Below, piece by piece: positions 10,946 through 24,458 of a stretch of DNA of 64,000 nucleotides. Under the pieces are notes generated by a model that was not told the origin of the DNA, made no database searches, and saw only the letters and a list, made by a program, of their open reading frames with translations. The stretch spans positions 992,001-1,056,000 of the forward strand of contig NZ_JAAIYO010000001.1 of the NCBI RefSeq assembly GCF_014930455.1. The letters are read 5' to 3'. Numbering within the stretch: the first letter of the stretch is position 1; each line of letters opens with the position of its first letter. Both the position numbers and the translations under genes were made by a program. The DNA comes from Corallococcus soli (lineage in GTDB: Bacteria > Myxococcota > Myxococcia > Myxococcales > Myxococcaceae).

Positions 10946-12313
10946 ATGCAGAAGTGGATGGCGATGGTCCTGCTGGTGGGGGTGGCGGTGGCGGGGCTGC
11001 TGGTGACTCCGGCGGCACAGGTGAAGCAGGGCGGTCCCATCAACGCCGCGGACACCGCCTGGCTGCTCACCGCCACGGCGCTGGTGCTGCTGATGACGCC
11101 CGGCCTGTCGTTCTTCTACGGCGGCATGGTGCGGCTGAAGAACGTCATCTCCACCCTGATGCAGAGCTTCATCGCCATGGCGGTCATCAGCGTGCTGTGG
11201 GTCGTCGTGGGCTTCAGCCTGTGCTTCGGCGACAGCTTCCACGGCCTCATCGGGGACCCGCGCACCTTCTTCATGTTCAGCGGCGTGGGCGGTGAGACGC
11301 ACCCGGACCTCGCGCCCACCGTGCCGCTGCTGCTGTTCGCGCTCTTCCAGCTCAAGTTCGCCATCATCACCCCGGCGCTCATCACCGGCGCGTTCGCGGA
11401 GCGCGTGCGCTTCAAGGCGTACCTGCTCTTCATGGTGCTCTTCAGCATCTTCATCTACGCGCCGCTCGCCCACTGGACCTGGCACCCGGAGGGCTTCCTG
11501 CGCCAGTGGGGCGTGCTCGACTTCGCGGGCGGCACCGTCGTGCACATGTCCGCGGGCTTCGCCGCGCTCGCCGGCGCCATCGTGCTGGGCCGCCGTCAGG
11601 TGCACCTGACGCACGCCACGCACGCTCCGGCCAACGTGCCCTTCGTGATGCTGGGCACGGGCATGCTGTGGTTCGGCTGGTTCGGCTTCAACGCGGGCTC
11701 CGCGCTGTCGGCCTCGTCGCTGGCCACGCTGGCCTTCGCCACCACCAACACCGCCTCCGCCGCCGCCATGCTCGGCTGGATTGCCTTCGACTGGCTTCGC
11801 GGTCGCAAGCCCAGCGCCATGGGCGCCTGCGTGGGCGCCGTGGTGGGGCTCGTCGCCGTCACGCCCGCAGCGGGCTTCATCACCGTGGGCCAGAGCCTCG
11901 TCGTGGGCCTCGTCGCCAGCTTCGTCAGCAACGCCGCCGTCCACTTCAAGAGCCGCACCGCCCTGGACGACACGCTGGACGTCTTCCCCTGCCATGGCCT
12001 GGGCGGCGTGGTGGGCATGGTCCTCACCGGCGTGCTCGCCAAGGACGTGGGCCTCATCCACGGCACCACCCGCACCTTCCTCATGCACCTGCTGGCCCTC
12101 GGCGTCGTTTCCGTCTTCTCCTTCGTGGGCTCGTGGCTCCTCTACAAGCTCGTCGACCGCATCGTTCCCCTGCGCGTCACCCGGGAGCAGGAGGAAGAGG
12201 GGCTGGACCTGAGCCAGCACGGCGAGACCGTGGGCGAGGTCCCCACCGCCGCCCGCGTGGAGACCCCGCCGGGTCCCGCCGCGGCCGCCTCGCCGGCGCC
12301 CGTGCCCGCGTAG
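10946..12313 (+). CDS. amt: Ammonium transporter (Amt/MEP/Rh family)
   Basis: A 455-residue inner-membrane channel for ammonium uptake. It has an N-terminal signal-like helix, then about eleven transmembrane segments. Family signatures include WLLTATALVLLMTPGLSFFYGG at the start of the channel domain and FAGGTVVHMSAG. The twin pore histidines are H200 (VHMSAG) and H350 (CHGLGG). The C-terminus is a charged, Pro/Ala-rich tail. The ATG at 10946 has GAGAGG seven bases upstream. No PII (GlnK/GlnB) gene is adjacent, which is less usual for amt loci. Glutamate synthase lies 2.5 kb away on the other strand, so assimilation genes are close but not in one operon. Confidence 0.92.
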   Translation: MQKWMAMVLLVGVAVAGLLVTPAAQVKQGGPINAADTAWLLTATALVLLMTPGLSFFYGGMVRLKNVISTLMQSFIAMAVISVLWVVVGFSLCFGDSFHGLIGDPRTFFMFSGVGGETHPDLAPTVPLLLFALFQLKFAIITPALITGAFAERVRFKAYLLFMVLFSIFIYAPLAHWTWHPEGFLRQWGVLDFAGGTVVHMSAGFAALAGAIVLGRRQVHLTHATHAPANVPFVMLGTGMLWFGWFGFNAGSALSASSLATLAFATTNTASAAAMLGWIAFDWLRGRKPSAMGACVGAVVGLVAVTPAAGFITVGQSLVVGLVASFVSNAAVHFKSRTALDDTLDVFPCHGLGGVVGMVLTGVLAKDVGLIHGTTRTFLMHLLALGVVSVFSFVGSWLLYKLVDRIVPLRVTREQEEEGLDLSQHGETVGEVPTAARVETPPGPAAAASPAPVPA

Positions 12314-12347
12314 GTCTCACCTCCGCCCACGCTGATTCCGGATGACT

Positions 12348-12379
12348 CGGGGCCCCTCACTTCACGTGGGTGGGCCCCG
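12348..12379 (+). terminator. Hairpin CGGGGCCC/GGGCCCCG after amt
   Basis: A perfect 8-bp GC stem with a 16-base loop, beginning 34 bases after the amt stop codon. No U-tract follows. It is the only obvious structure in the 260-base gap before the next gene; I see nothing else definite there apart from a short GGAAT/ATTCC repeat near 12430. Confidence 0.4.
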
Positions 12380-12573
12380 TGGCATCCAGGAAGCACGGCG
12401 CTCCGGCACCCCGAGGCCAGTCCCTGTTGGGAATGGGATTCCAGGTAATTCAGTAAATGGCAGCGGGAGTGAAACCTGTCCTGCGCCTGACTTCCTCCTG
12501 AGGGTGGGCCAAGGCGTCTGCCATTGGGCTGGGGCGGCGTGCGTCGTCTGGGGGCCAGTCCTCCGAAGGGAGG

Positions 12574-14796
12574 ATGGCTTCGACGGGGGCACTCATGACG
12601 CATGGATGCAAGGGATTGGGGGGGCTGCTGGGACTCCTGCTGGTGGTCGGGGGATGCTCGAAGGAGCTGGACCCCGCGCCACCGCCGGGGGCGGGACCCA
12701 CCCCGGCTGGCGCGGAGATCGGCACGTCCAGCCTCCGGGGCCTGCCCCTCGTGGAGGGCCCATCGGTCGTCAGCGTCTTCGTCCAGAAGCTGGAGCAGCC
12801 CACGTCCCTGGGAGAGACGACGGCCGTGCACGTGAAGCTGCCGCCTCCCGTCAACCGGGAGCTTGAGCAGAGCCTCGTGCGCGTGGTGGGGGATGCGAGC
12901 GCCCCCGTGGCCCTGTTCCGCTCCGACACCCTGGCCAGGCTCGGGGTCATTCCCCAGAGCCCGGGCCCGGGCTTCTTCACCCTCTTCTCGCAGGTGCCGG
13001 ACTCGGAGCTGCTGCGCCGGCTGGACGGCGAGAAGCGGGTGGCCCGGGGCGAGTTCGGAGAGGTCACCCGGGAGACCTTCCTGTTCAACGGCCGCCACCC
13101 GGTGGCGCGCGTCGAGGGCCAGCCGGTGGATGCCCCGGGGTTCCAGACGGGCGGCCTCGTGCCCCTGTCCTACTGTCCGACGGTTCCCGCCTCCACTCCG
13201 GCCGCCTGGGAGCGGACACTGATCATCCGGGATCCGGCCGTGGTGCTGGACCGGGCGCGCACGTGGGACCCCTGCACCGGCGCCGGCACGAAGGGCGGGG
13301 TGTGGACGTTCGCGCACCTCATGCGGCAGATGGCCCAGGGCTCGGGCGCGAGCCCGGAGGCCTTCGTGACGCATTGGCTGTCAGGCTGGCTCAATGACAT
13401 CACCCTCAACGGAGACACCGTGCCGGCGCGCCGGGCCATGTATGACGAAGTGATTGCCCCCTGGGCCACCGCCAGCGGGGCGCGGTCCTTGCTCGTGCTC
13501 AACGCCAGCACGGGCCGCTGGGAGGTGCAGTTCAACAAGCCCCTGGACCTGGGCATCGCGCCCTTCCGCCTGCTGGCCATCGTCAACCGCATGGACCTGG
13601 GCAACACCTCCGGGGGCTACGGCCGCCTGGCCAACGCGGGCGAGCTGCGCTTCGTGTTCGGCCTCACCCGGCCCTCGCCCTGGGGCGGTGGGACGGAAGC
13701 GACCTGCAACCTCAAGCCCTTCACCGCCATCTTCGAATACGGCGTGCCGGTCACGGGCTGCGGGGGCGTCATCGGCTGGGCCCGGCAGCTGACGCAGCTG
13801 GGCCTCTTTTCCTCCTTCGATTTGATCTACCGCGCGCGCCTCGCGACGATGACCGAGAGCGTCGTCCTGCACGGCAAAGCCCCCAACAAGGGCAACCGGA
13901 ACGCGCTCAACCAGCTCCGCACCAACGAGGCCGTCCTGGGCGCGACGCAGGGGCGGCCGTGGGAGCTGCGCGAGTTCCGGCTGACGGACGAAAACATCGT
14001 CAACGGCACCGACAAGCCCTCCCACGGCTTCCTGCGCCCCCATACGATGGGGCTGACGCCCGATGACGCCACCCATGACTCCCTGATGGATGCCGACATC
14101 GACCTCTTCGTGCGGACGCAGGTGAAGAGCGGCGTCGAGCAGCCGGCGCGGGTGCCCAACCAGTGCTCCGCGACGTTCAGCGCGCCCTACCGGTTCAATG
14201 GCAGGCCCTTCCTGGGCGGCAACGTGCTGGTGGCTCCTCCCACCCACTGGGCTGCCCGCAATGCCTCTCCCACCGACGCCGCGGAGGTCTGTGCGCGCAA
14301 GGAGTTCTCCCTCAACACCTGCAATGGCTGCCACTTCAAGGACACCGGCACCCACGACTTCTCAGGGACCGAAAACATGGCCTTCACGCACATCAGCCCG
14401 ACCTCCGGCATCCCGGCGAAGCTGTCGAAGTTCCTGACCGGCGGTGGCGCGGGCTCCATGTACAAGGTCCCGGACGCGCAGTTCGGCGCCGCGGTGGCAT
14501 CGTGGTCCTTCGCGGAGCTCCAGCGCCGCCACCAGCAGCTGTATGAACTCGCCACCTGCTCCACCTGCGGACGCTTCCAGGCGCTGGACGCGGACTTCCT
14601 GTCCCAACTGGAGTCGCTCGCCGGGGTGGTGCCCCTGGACGTGTCGCCCGGCTCGCTCCCGCCGCCGTTCAAGGTGGGGCCCATCCATGACGCCGCGATG
14701 GTGACGCGGCTGCTGGAGCTGCGCGCCGGATTCGCGCAGGACTTCTGGGAAGCGCCGCTCGGCTTCCTGCGGCCAGCGGAGGTCTTCGTCCACTGA
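12574..14796 (+). CDS. Lipoprotein with a single c-type haem motif (CNGCH)
   Basis: A protein of about 740 residues with lipoprotein signal GLGGLLGLLLVVGGC. Most of the sequence matches no family I can name. Near the C-terminus it has KEFSLNTCNGCHFKDTGTH, a CXXCH haem c attachment motif (C583, C586, H587), and later CSTCG. Similar lipoproteins with this FSL-TC-GCH block occur in other myxobacteria, to my knowledge uncharacterised. If haem is attached it would be an outer-membrane or surface monohaem protein. The start is ATG 12574 with GGGAGG abutting it, or ATG 12595, which leaves a shorter, more typical signal peptide. It is transcribed alone and converges with gltD across a strong hairpin. 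Confidence 0.75.
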   Translation: MASTGALMTHGCKGLGGLLGLLLVVGGCSKELDPAPPPGAGPTPAGAEIGTSSLRGLPLVEGPSVVSVFVQKLEQPTSLGETTAVHVKLPPPVNRELEQSLVRVVGDASAPVALFRSDTLARLGVIPQSPGPGFFTLFSQVPDSELLRRLDGEKRVARGEFGEVTRETFLFNGRHPVARVEGQPVDAPGFQTGGLVPLSYCPTVPASTPAAWERTLIIRDPAVVLDRARTWDPCTGAGTKGGVWTFAHLMRQMAQGSGASPEAFVTHWLSGWLNDITLNGDTVPARRAMYDEVIAPWATASGARSLLVLNASTGRWEVQFNKPLDLGIAPFRLLAIVNRMDLGNTSGGYGRLANAGELRFVFGLTRPSPWGGGTEATCNLKPFTAIFEYGVPVTGCGGVIGWARQLTQLGLFSSFDLIYRARLATMTESVVLHGKAPNKGNRNALNQLRTNEAVLGATQGRPWELREFRLTDENIVNGTDKPSHGFLRPHTMGLTPDDATHDSLMDADIDLFVRTQVKSGVEQPARVPNQCSATFSAPYRFNGRPFLGGNVLVAPPTHWAARNASPTDAAEVCARKEFSLNTCNGCHFKDTGTHDFSGTENMAFTHISPTSGIPAKLSKFLTGGGAGSMYKVPDAQFGAAVASWSFAELQRRHQQLYELATCSTCGRFQALDADFLSQLESLAGVVPLDVSPGSLPPPFKVGPIHDAAMVTRLLELRAGFAQDFWEAPLGFLRPAEVFVH

Positions 14797-14810
14797 CACG
14801 CTGTCGGGAC

Positions 14811-14849
14811 CCAAGGGCCCTCTCCCTCTCACGGGGGAGGGGGCCTTGG
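14811..14849. terminator. Bidirectional terminator between convergent genes
   Basis: Arms CCAAGG (14811-14816) and CCTTGG (14844-14849) pair perfectly and continue into a pyrimidine-rich arm (GCCCTCTCCC) opposite a purine-rich arm (GGGGGAGGGGG). The structure lies between the haem-motif lipoprotein stop and the gltD stop, exactly where a shared terminator is expected. Confidence 0.6.
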
Positions 14850-14860
14850 GGGCCGTGCCT

Positions 14861-16321
14861 TCAGAACGCGCAGTCCTGTCCGCGCGTGGGCAGGACGGAC
14901 GCGGAGCCGGACAGCCACGCGTCCAGCGCGCGCGCCGCCTCGCGTCCGTCCGCGAGCGCCCAGACGATGAGGCTCGCGCCCCGGCTGGCGTCGCCCGCGC
15001 AGTACACGCCCGGCGCGGACGTGGCGAACTTCGCGTCCACCTGCACCGTGCCGCGCGGCGACAGCTTCACGCCCAGCTCCTCCGCCAGCGGGCCCGTCTC
15101 CGGGCCGGTGAAGCCCATGGCGAGCACCAGCAGGTCCACGTCGAACACCTGCTCGGACCCCGGCACCTCCAGCAGCTTCATCGCGCCGCCCGGCTCGCGC
15201 TGCACCTCCACGCGCACCGCGTGCAGGCGCTTGAGCTGGCCGTCCTCGCCCTCCAGCCGCTTCGTCAGGAGCGCGAAGGCGCGCTCGCCGCCCTCCTCCT
15301 GGCTGGAGGACGTGCGGAACACCAGCGGCCAGCGCGGCCACGGGTTCTCCTTCGCGCGCACCGACGGCGGCGCGGGCAGCAGCTCCACCTGCGTCACGCT
15401 CGCCGCGCCCTGGCGCAGCGCCGTACCCAGGCAGTCCGAGCCCGTGTCGCCGCCGCCCAGGATGATGACCCGCTTGCCCCGCGCCTCCAGCCGCGCGTCC
15501 GGCGCCGCGCCCGCCGTCACCACCCGGTTCTGGTGCTCCAGGTAGTCCATGGCCTGGAGCACGCCGGACAGCTCACGGCCGGGGACGTCCAGCTCGCGGG
15601 CCCTCCGCGCGCCCAGGGCCAGCACCACGCCGTCGTACTGCTCGCGCAGCACGCGGTAGCCCGTCGTCGCGCCCACGTCCTCGCCGGTGCGGAAGACGAT
15701 GCCCTCCGCCTCCATCAGCGCGAGGCGCCGGTCCAGCACCGACTTCTCCAGCTTGAAGTCCGGGATGCCGTAGCGCAGCAGCCCTCCGGCGCGCGCGTCC
15801 TTCTCGTACACCGTCACGGTGTGCCCGGCCGCGTTGAGCTGGGAGGCCGCCGCGAGCCCGGCGGGGCCGGAGCCCACCACCGCCACGCGCCGGCCCGTCC
15901 TGCGCGCCGGAGGCCGGGGCTTCACCCAGCCCTCCGCGAAGGCGCGCTCGGAGATCTCCTTCTCAAGCTGCTCGATGGTCACCGCGTCCTGGTCGATGGC
16001 CAGCACGCACGCGGCCTCGCAAGGCGCGGGGCACAGGCGCCCGGTGAACTCCGGGAAGGTGTTGGTGCGGCTGAGCACCTGGTACGCCTCCTTCCACTGG
16101 CCCCGGTACACCGCGTCGTTGAAGTCCGGGATGAGGTTCCCCAGCGGACAGCCCTGGTGGCAGAAGGGCACGCCACAGTCCATGCAGCGCCCGGCCTGCC
16201 GCTTCGACTCCTCGGGCGCCAGTGCCAGGTGCAGCTCGCGCCAGTCCTCCAGCCGCTCCGCCTTGTCCCGCTTGGGGGCGGGGACGCGCGGCCACTCGAC
16301 GAAACCCGTGGGCTTGCCCAT
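14861..16321 (-). CDS. gltD: Glutamate synthase (NADPH) small subunit
   Basis: A 486-residue flavoprotein that passes electrons from NADPH through FAD and iron-sulfur centres to the large subunit. The N-terminal cysteine-rich region reads CMDCGVPFCHQGCPLGN and CPAPCEAAC. The FAD-binding Rossmann motif is VVGSGPAG, and the NADPH-binding motif is IILGGGDTGSD. A second FAD contact is GVYCAGDASRG near the C-terminus. Length and domain order are standard for GltD. It begins three bases after the gltB stop, so the two subunits are co-transcribed and probably translationally coupled. Confidence 0.95.
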   Translation of the reverse strand: MGKPTGFVEWPRVPAPKRDKAERLEDWRELHLALAPEESKRQAGRCMDCGVPFCHQGCPLGNLIPDFNDAVYRGQWKEAYQVLSRTNTFPEFTGRLCPAPCEAACVLAIDQDAVTIEQLEKEISERAFAEGWVKPRPPARRTGRRVAVVGSGPAGLAAASQLNAAGHTVTVYEKDARAGGLLRYGIPDFKLEKSVLDRRLALMEAEGIVFRTGEDVGATTGYRVLREQYDGVVLALGARRARELDVPGRELSGVLQAMDYLEHQNRVVTAGAAPDARLEARGKRVIILGGGDTGSDCLGTALRQGAASVTQVELLPAPPSVRAKENPWPRWPLVFRTSSSQEEGGERAFALLTKRLEGEDGQLKRLHAVRVEVQREPGGAMKLLEVPGSEQVFDVDLLVLAMGFTGPETGPLAEELGVKLSPRGTVQVDAKFATSAPGVYCAGDASRGASLIVWALADGREAARALDAWLSGSASVLPTRGQDCAF

Positions 16322-16324
16322 GGC

Positions 16325-20896
<4,572 letters not shown>

Positions 20897-20907
20897 GGGG
20901 GACCCCT

Positions 20908-20944
20908 TTCCCGCATGACACGGGAAGCCAAGCTGTGGAGCTTG
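20908..20944 (-). promoter_or_regulatory. Two adjacent hairpins in the gltB leader
   Basis: Two perfect 6-bp inverted repeats lie side by side. CAAGCT-N4-AGCTTG is at 20929-20944 and TTCCCG-N7-CGGGAA at 20908-20926, two bases apart. In gltB mRNA the second hairpin would end immediately before the AGGGG ribosome-binding region, 11 bases from the start codon. This could be a structured leader controlling translation, or a pair of DNA operators. The promoter position is not clear to me. Confidence 0.45.
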
Positions 20945-21086
20945 CAGGCTAACGCGCCGTGTCGGACCCCGTAAAGACAGGGTGATACGGGGGGTTGGCG
21001 CCTCAAGCGGAGTGGGACCGGGGGACCGGGCCGTGAAACACGCCCGCACGGCATGTTGGGTCAGGCCCGGCTGCCGGAGGAAACGG

Positions 21087-21764
21087 ATGACCTGCCAACA
21101 TTTGCGTCAGATGGTTGTTCCCCCATGTCGCGGCGCTTCACATCCTCGGGAGACCTTGGGACTGCTGCAGCGACTGAAGACGGAGACGCGCTCCCACCAC
21201 GAGCGCACGGAAGGGGTGGTGCGCCTGATGGACGCGCACCTGACCCCTGGCGACTACCAGCGTCACCTGGAGGACTTCTACGGCCTCTACGTGCCCCTGG
21301 AGGCGCGGCTCGCCGGCCCCCTGTCGGCGCTGGGGCCCGCGCTGGCGCTCGGGTCGCGCTGGAAGGCGCCGCTCCTGGAGGAGGACCTGCGCGCGCTGGG
21401 CCACGACGCGGCCTCGCTCGCACGGCTGCCGCGCGCCTCCCCGCTGCCGTCCATCCCGGGGCTCGCGGAGGCGCTGGGCTGCGCGTACGTGCTGGAGGGC
21501 TCCACGCTGGGGGGCCAGCTCATCCTGCGCCACCTGGCGCGCCACTTTGGAAGCGACGCCCGCGTGGGCACCTTCGCCTTCTTCCGGGCCTACGGTGAGC
21601 AGGTGGGCCCCATGTGGCGGGCCTTCGGTGACGTGCTCACCCAGGCGTCCGAACGGGCCGCCTCCGAAGCCTTCGACGCGGCCGTCGTCCAGGGTGCCCG
21701 CGACACCTTCGACGCCTTCGCCGCCTGGTTGATGCGGGAGAACGATGTCCCCGTCCGTCTCTGA
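21087..21764 (+). CDS. bphO: Biliverdin-producing haem oxygenase
   Basis: A 225-residue haem oxygenase that opens haem to biliverdin, the chromophore of the phytochrome encoded next. The proximal haem ligand lies in LKTETRSHHERTEGV (H37 or H38). The distal helix shows the glycine-rich YVLEGSTLGGQLI, typical of BphO/HmuO-like enzymes. I chose ATG 21087 because GGAGG lies exactly six bases upstream; the conserved fold starts about 24 residues later, so a shorter product from ATG 21111 is possible. The coding region overlaps bphP by 20 bases, which implies co-translation of pigment synthesis and photoreceptor. Confidence 0.88.
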   Translation: MTCQHLRQMVVPPCRGASHPRETLGLLQRLKTETRSHHERTEGVVRLMDAHLTPGDYQRHLEDFYGLYVPLEARLAGPLSALGPALALGSRWKAPLLEEDLRALGHDAASLARLPRASPLPSIPGLAEALGCAYVLEGSTLGGQLILRHLARHFGSDARVGTFAFFRAYGEQVGPMWRAFGDVLTQASERAASEAFDAAVVQGARDTFDAFAAWLMRENDVPVRL

Positions 21765-24024
21765 CGCCGACCTCACGGTCTGCGACCGTGAGCCCATCCA
21801 CCTGCTGGGCGGCATCCAGCCCCGGGGCGTGCTCGTCGCCTTCGAGCCGGCGGGCGGCACCATCGCCGTGGTGAGCGCCAACGCGGCCGGGCTGCTCGGC
21901 GCCGGGCCGGACGCGCTCGTGGGCCAGCCACTCACCCGGCTCCTCCCCCGTGACGCGCTGGCGCGTGTGGAGGCGGGCGTGGCCCTGGGGCCCGTCAACG
22001 TGGAGGTGGGCGGCCGCCGGTGCTCCGCGCTCCTGCACGAGAGCGACGGCCTGCGGGTGCTGGAGCTGGAGCCGCTGTCGGACGCGGACGAGGACAGGGC
22101 CGTGGACGAGAGCGCGCTGGGCGCGGTGCACCGGCTGGTGTCGCCGCTGGCGCGGGTGAAGGGCGCGCCCGCGCTGCTCCAGGAGGCCGCCAACGCGGTG
22201 CGCTCGCTCATCGGCTACGACCGGGTGATGGTGTACCGCTTCCACGCGGACTTCCACGGCGAGGTGGTGGCCGAAAGCGTGCGCGACGGCGTGGACCGCT
22301 TCATGGGCCTGCACTTCCCCGCGAGCGACATCCCGGTGCAGGCGCGCGCCCTCTACACGCGCAACACGCTGCGCCTCATCGCGGACGTGGACGCGGAGGT
22401 CGTGGGGCTGGTCCCCGCCACGCTGCCCGGCACCGGCCGCCCGCTGGACCTGTCCGGCGCCGCGCTCCGCAGCGTGTCGGAGATCCACCTGGAGTACCTG
22501 CGCAACATGGGGGTGGGCGCGTCCTTCAGCGTGTCGCTCCTGAAGGATGGACGGCTCTGGGGCCTGATGGCCTGCCACCACCTGTCGCCCCGGAGCGTGT
22601 CGGCCGCGCGGCGGCAGGCGTGCGAGGTGCTGGCGCGGCTGTTGTCGCTCCAGCTCGACGCCGAGGAGCGGGGCATGGAGGCCGCGGCCCAGGCGCGGCG
22701 CGCGTCGCTGCTCAACGTCCTCGTGGTGCCGGGCCTGGGCGAGCGCAGCCCCGTCCGGGTCCTGGAGGCGCAGGCCCCGCTGCTGATGGACCTCACCGGC
22801 GCCACGGGCGTGGCGCTGGTGCTGGGCGCGAGCGCGGGGCTCCCGGGCGGCGCCCCGCTGCTCCTGGGGGAGACGCCCACCGAAGCGGAGGTGCTCCGCC
22901 TGGTGTCGTGGCTGTCGGAGCAGGCGCTGCCGAACGACCTGTTCCACGTGGACCGCCTGGGGGACGTCTACGCGCCGCTGGCCGCCCGCGCGGAGGTGGC
23001 TGCGGGCCTGTTGGCCGTGCGCCTGGACCCCGCCGTGCCCCACTTCGCGCTGTGGTTCCGCCCGGAGGTGGCGCGCAGCGTGACGTGGGCTGGCAACCCC
23101 AACAAGCCCGTGCGCCCGGAGCCGGGACACGCGCGGCTGCGGCCCCGCGCGTCCTTCGACGTTTGGCGCGAGGAGGTGCGGGACGCGTCGCTGCCGTGGT
23201 CCGCGCAGGACCTGGAGGCGGCGCGCGCTCTCAAGGGCGCGCTCGTGGGCGTGATGCTGCGGCACGCGGAGGAGGTGGCCCGCCTGTCGCGCGAGCTGGC
23301 CCGCTCCAACGCGGAGCTGGACGCCTTTGGCGGCACCGTCGCGCACGACCTCAAGGAGCCGCTGCGCGGCATCCTCCAGTACAGCTCCTTCCTCCAGGAG
23401 GACTTCGGCCCCACGCTGGGCGACGCCGGGCGCTCGCAGCTGGACGCCCTCATGTGGCTGGCGAAGCGCACGCACGACCTGCTCGACAGCCTCTTCGAGT
23501 ACAGCCGCCTGGGCCGCCTGGAGCTGGCGTGGGAGGAGACGGACCACCAAGCCCTGGTGGGGGACGTGGTGCGCACGCTGGGCGCGCGGCTGGAGGAGGG
23601 GAGGGTGGAGCTGCGCCTGCCCCGCCGCCTGCCCACCGTGGCCTGCGACCCCGTCCGCATCCGTCAGGTGTGGGCCAACCTCATCTCCAACGCGGCCAAG
23701 TACCAGACAGCCGAGCCCCGCTGGGTGGAGGTGGGCTACTTCGGACCGGGTGAGGCCCGGCCGGAGGCGGCGCGGCACGTCACGGCGCCCTATCTTTTCT
23801 TCGTCAAGGACCCGGGCATCGGGATCGCGCCCCAGTTCCACGAGGCCATCTTCGAGCTGTTCCGTCGCCTGCACCCCGCGCAGGCGTTTGGGGGCGGCAG
23901 CGGCGCGGGGCTCGCCATCGCCCGGCGACTGGTGGCATTGCACGGGGGGATGTTGTGGGTGGACTCCGCGCCGGGATGTGGGTCGACCTTCTACTTCACG
24001 CTTGGCGAGGAACCCCGAGGATGA
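21745..24024 (+). CDS. bphP: Bacteriophytochrome histidine kinase
   Basis: A 759-residue red/far-red photoreceptor kinase with PAS-GAF-PHY-HisKA-HATPase order. The biliverdin-attachment cysteine is C13 in TVCDREPIH. The PAS lasso normally reads IQPHG but here is IQPRG (R27). The GAF domain has the chromophore-contact PASDIP (192-197) and ACHHLSPR (H278, H279). The PHY tongue has a WAGNPNKP-like segment. The kinase core has VAHDLKEPLRG (H534), N-box LISNAAKY and glycine box GGGSGAGLAIARR. It overlaps bphO upstream and the response-regulator gene downstream by ATGA. The likely output partner is that regulator. Confidence 0.93.
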   Translation: MSPSVSDADLTVCDREPIHLLGGIQPRGVLVAFEPAGGTIAVVSANAAGLLGAGPDALVGQPLTRLLPRDALARVEAGVALGPVNVEVGGRRCSALLHESDGLRVLELEPLSDADEDRAVDESALGAVHRLVSPLARVKGAPALLQEAANAVRSLIGYDRVMVYRFHADFHGEVVAESVRDGVDRFMGLHFPASDIPVQARALYTRNTLRLIADVDAEVVGLVPATLPGTGRPLDLSGAALRSVSEIHLEYLRNMGVGASFSVSLLKDGRLWGLMACHHLSPRSVSAARRQACEVLARLLSLQLDAEERGMEAAAQARRASLLNVLVVPGLGERSPVRVLEAQAPLLMDLTGATGVALVLGASAGLPGGAPLLLGETPTEAEVLRLVSWLSEQALPNDLFHVDRLGDVYAPLAARAEVAAGLLAVRLDPAVPHFALWFRPEVARSVTWAGNPNKPVRPEPGHARLRPRASFDVWREEVRDASLPWSAQDLEAARALKGALVGVMLRHAEEVARLSRELARSNAELDAFGGTVAHDLKEPLRGILQYSSFLQEDFGPTLGDAGRSQLDALMWLAKRTHDLLDSLFEYSRLGRLELAWEETDHQALVGDVVRTLGARLEEGRVELRLPRRLPTVACDPVRIRQVWANLISNAAKYQTAEPRWVEVGYFGPGEARPEAARHVTAPYLFFVKDPGIGIAPQFHEAIFELFRRLHPAQAFGGGSGAGLAIARRLVALHGGMLWVDSAPGCGSTFYFTLGEEPRG

Positions 24025-24458
24025 GCCCGCTGCTGCTGGTGGAGGACAGTGATCCAGACGCGGAGGCCCTGGAGCGCATCGCGCGCCGGATGCCGCTGCC
24101 CGTGCCGGTGGTGCGGGTGCGCGACGGGGAGAGCGCCCTGGACTACCTCTACCAGCGGGGCGCCTACGCGGAAGCGGCGCGGCCCGTGCTCATCCTGCTG
24201 GACATGCACATGCCCGGCATCAGCGGGCGCGACGTGCTGGCGCGGCTGAAGGCGGACCCCCACCTGCGCTCCATTCCGGTCATCATCTTCTCCAGCTCCC
24301 TGGCAGCGGAGGACGTGGACGGCGCCTACGCGGAGGGCGCCAACAGCTACCTCTTCAAGCCGGAGGTCGGTCCCCAGCTCCAGGCCACCGCGGAAGCGCT
24401 GCACGCCTTCTGGTTCAAGGCCGCGCGGCTGCCCACGGCAGAACAGCAGGGCGCATGA
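24021..24458 (+). CDS. Single-domain response regulator (BphR-like)
   Basis: A 145-residue stand-alone receiver with no output domain. It has the acidic pair VEDSDPD, phospho-acceptor D61 in LILLDMHMPG, the Ser switch residue in IIFSSS and the lysine in YLFKPEVG. Small regulators of this type, with an extended loop before the acceptor strand, are the usual partners of phytochrome kinases. The start overlaps the bphP stop (ATGA) and the stop overlaps the next gene (ATGA), so all are co-translated. With no effector domain it probably relays phosphate or acts by protein contact, possibly with the kinase that follows. Confidence 0.88.
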   Translation: MSPLLLVEDSDPDAEALERIARRMPLPVPVVRVRDGESALDYLYQRGAYAEAARPVLILLDMHMPGISGRDVLARLKADPHLRSIPVIIFSSSLAAEDVDGAYAEGANSYLFKPEVGPQLQATAEALHAFWFKAARLPTAEQQGA

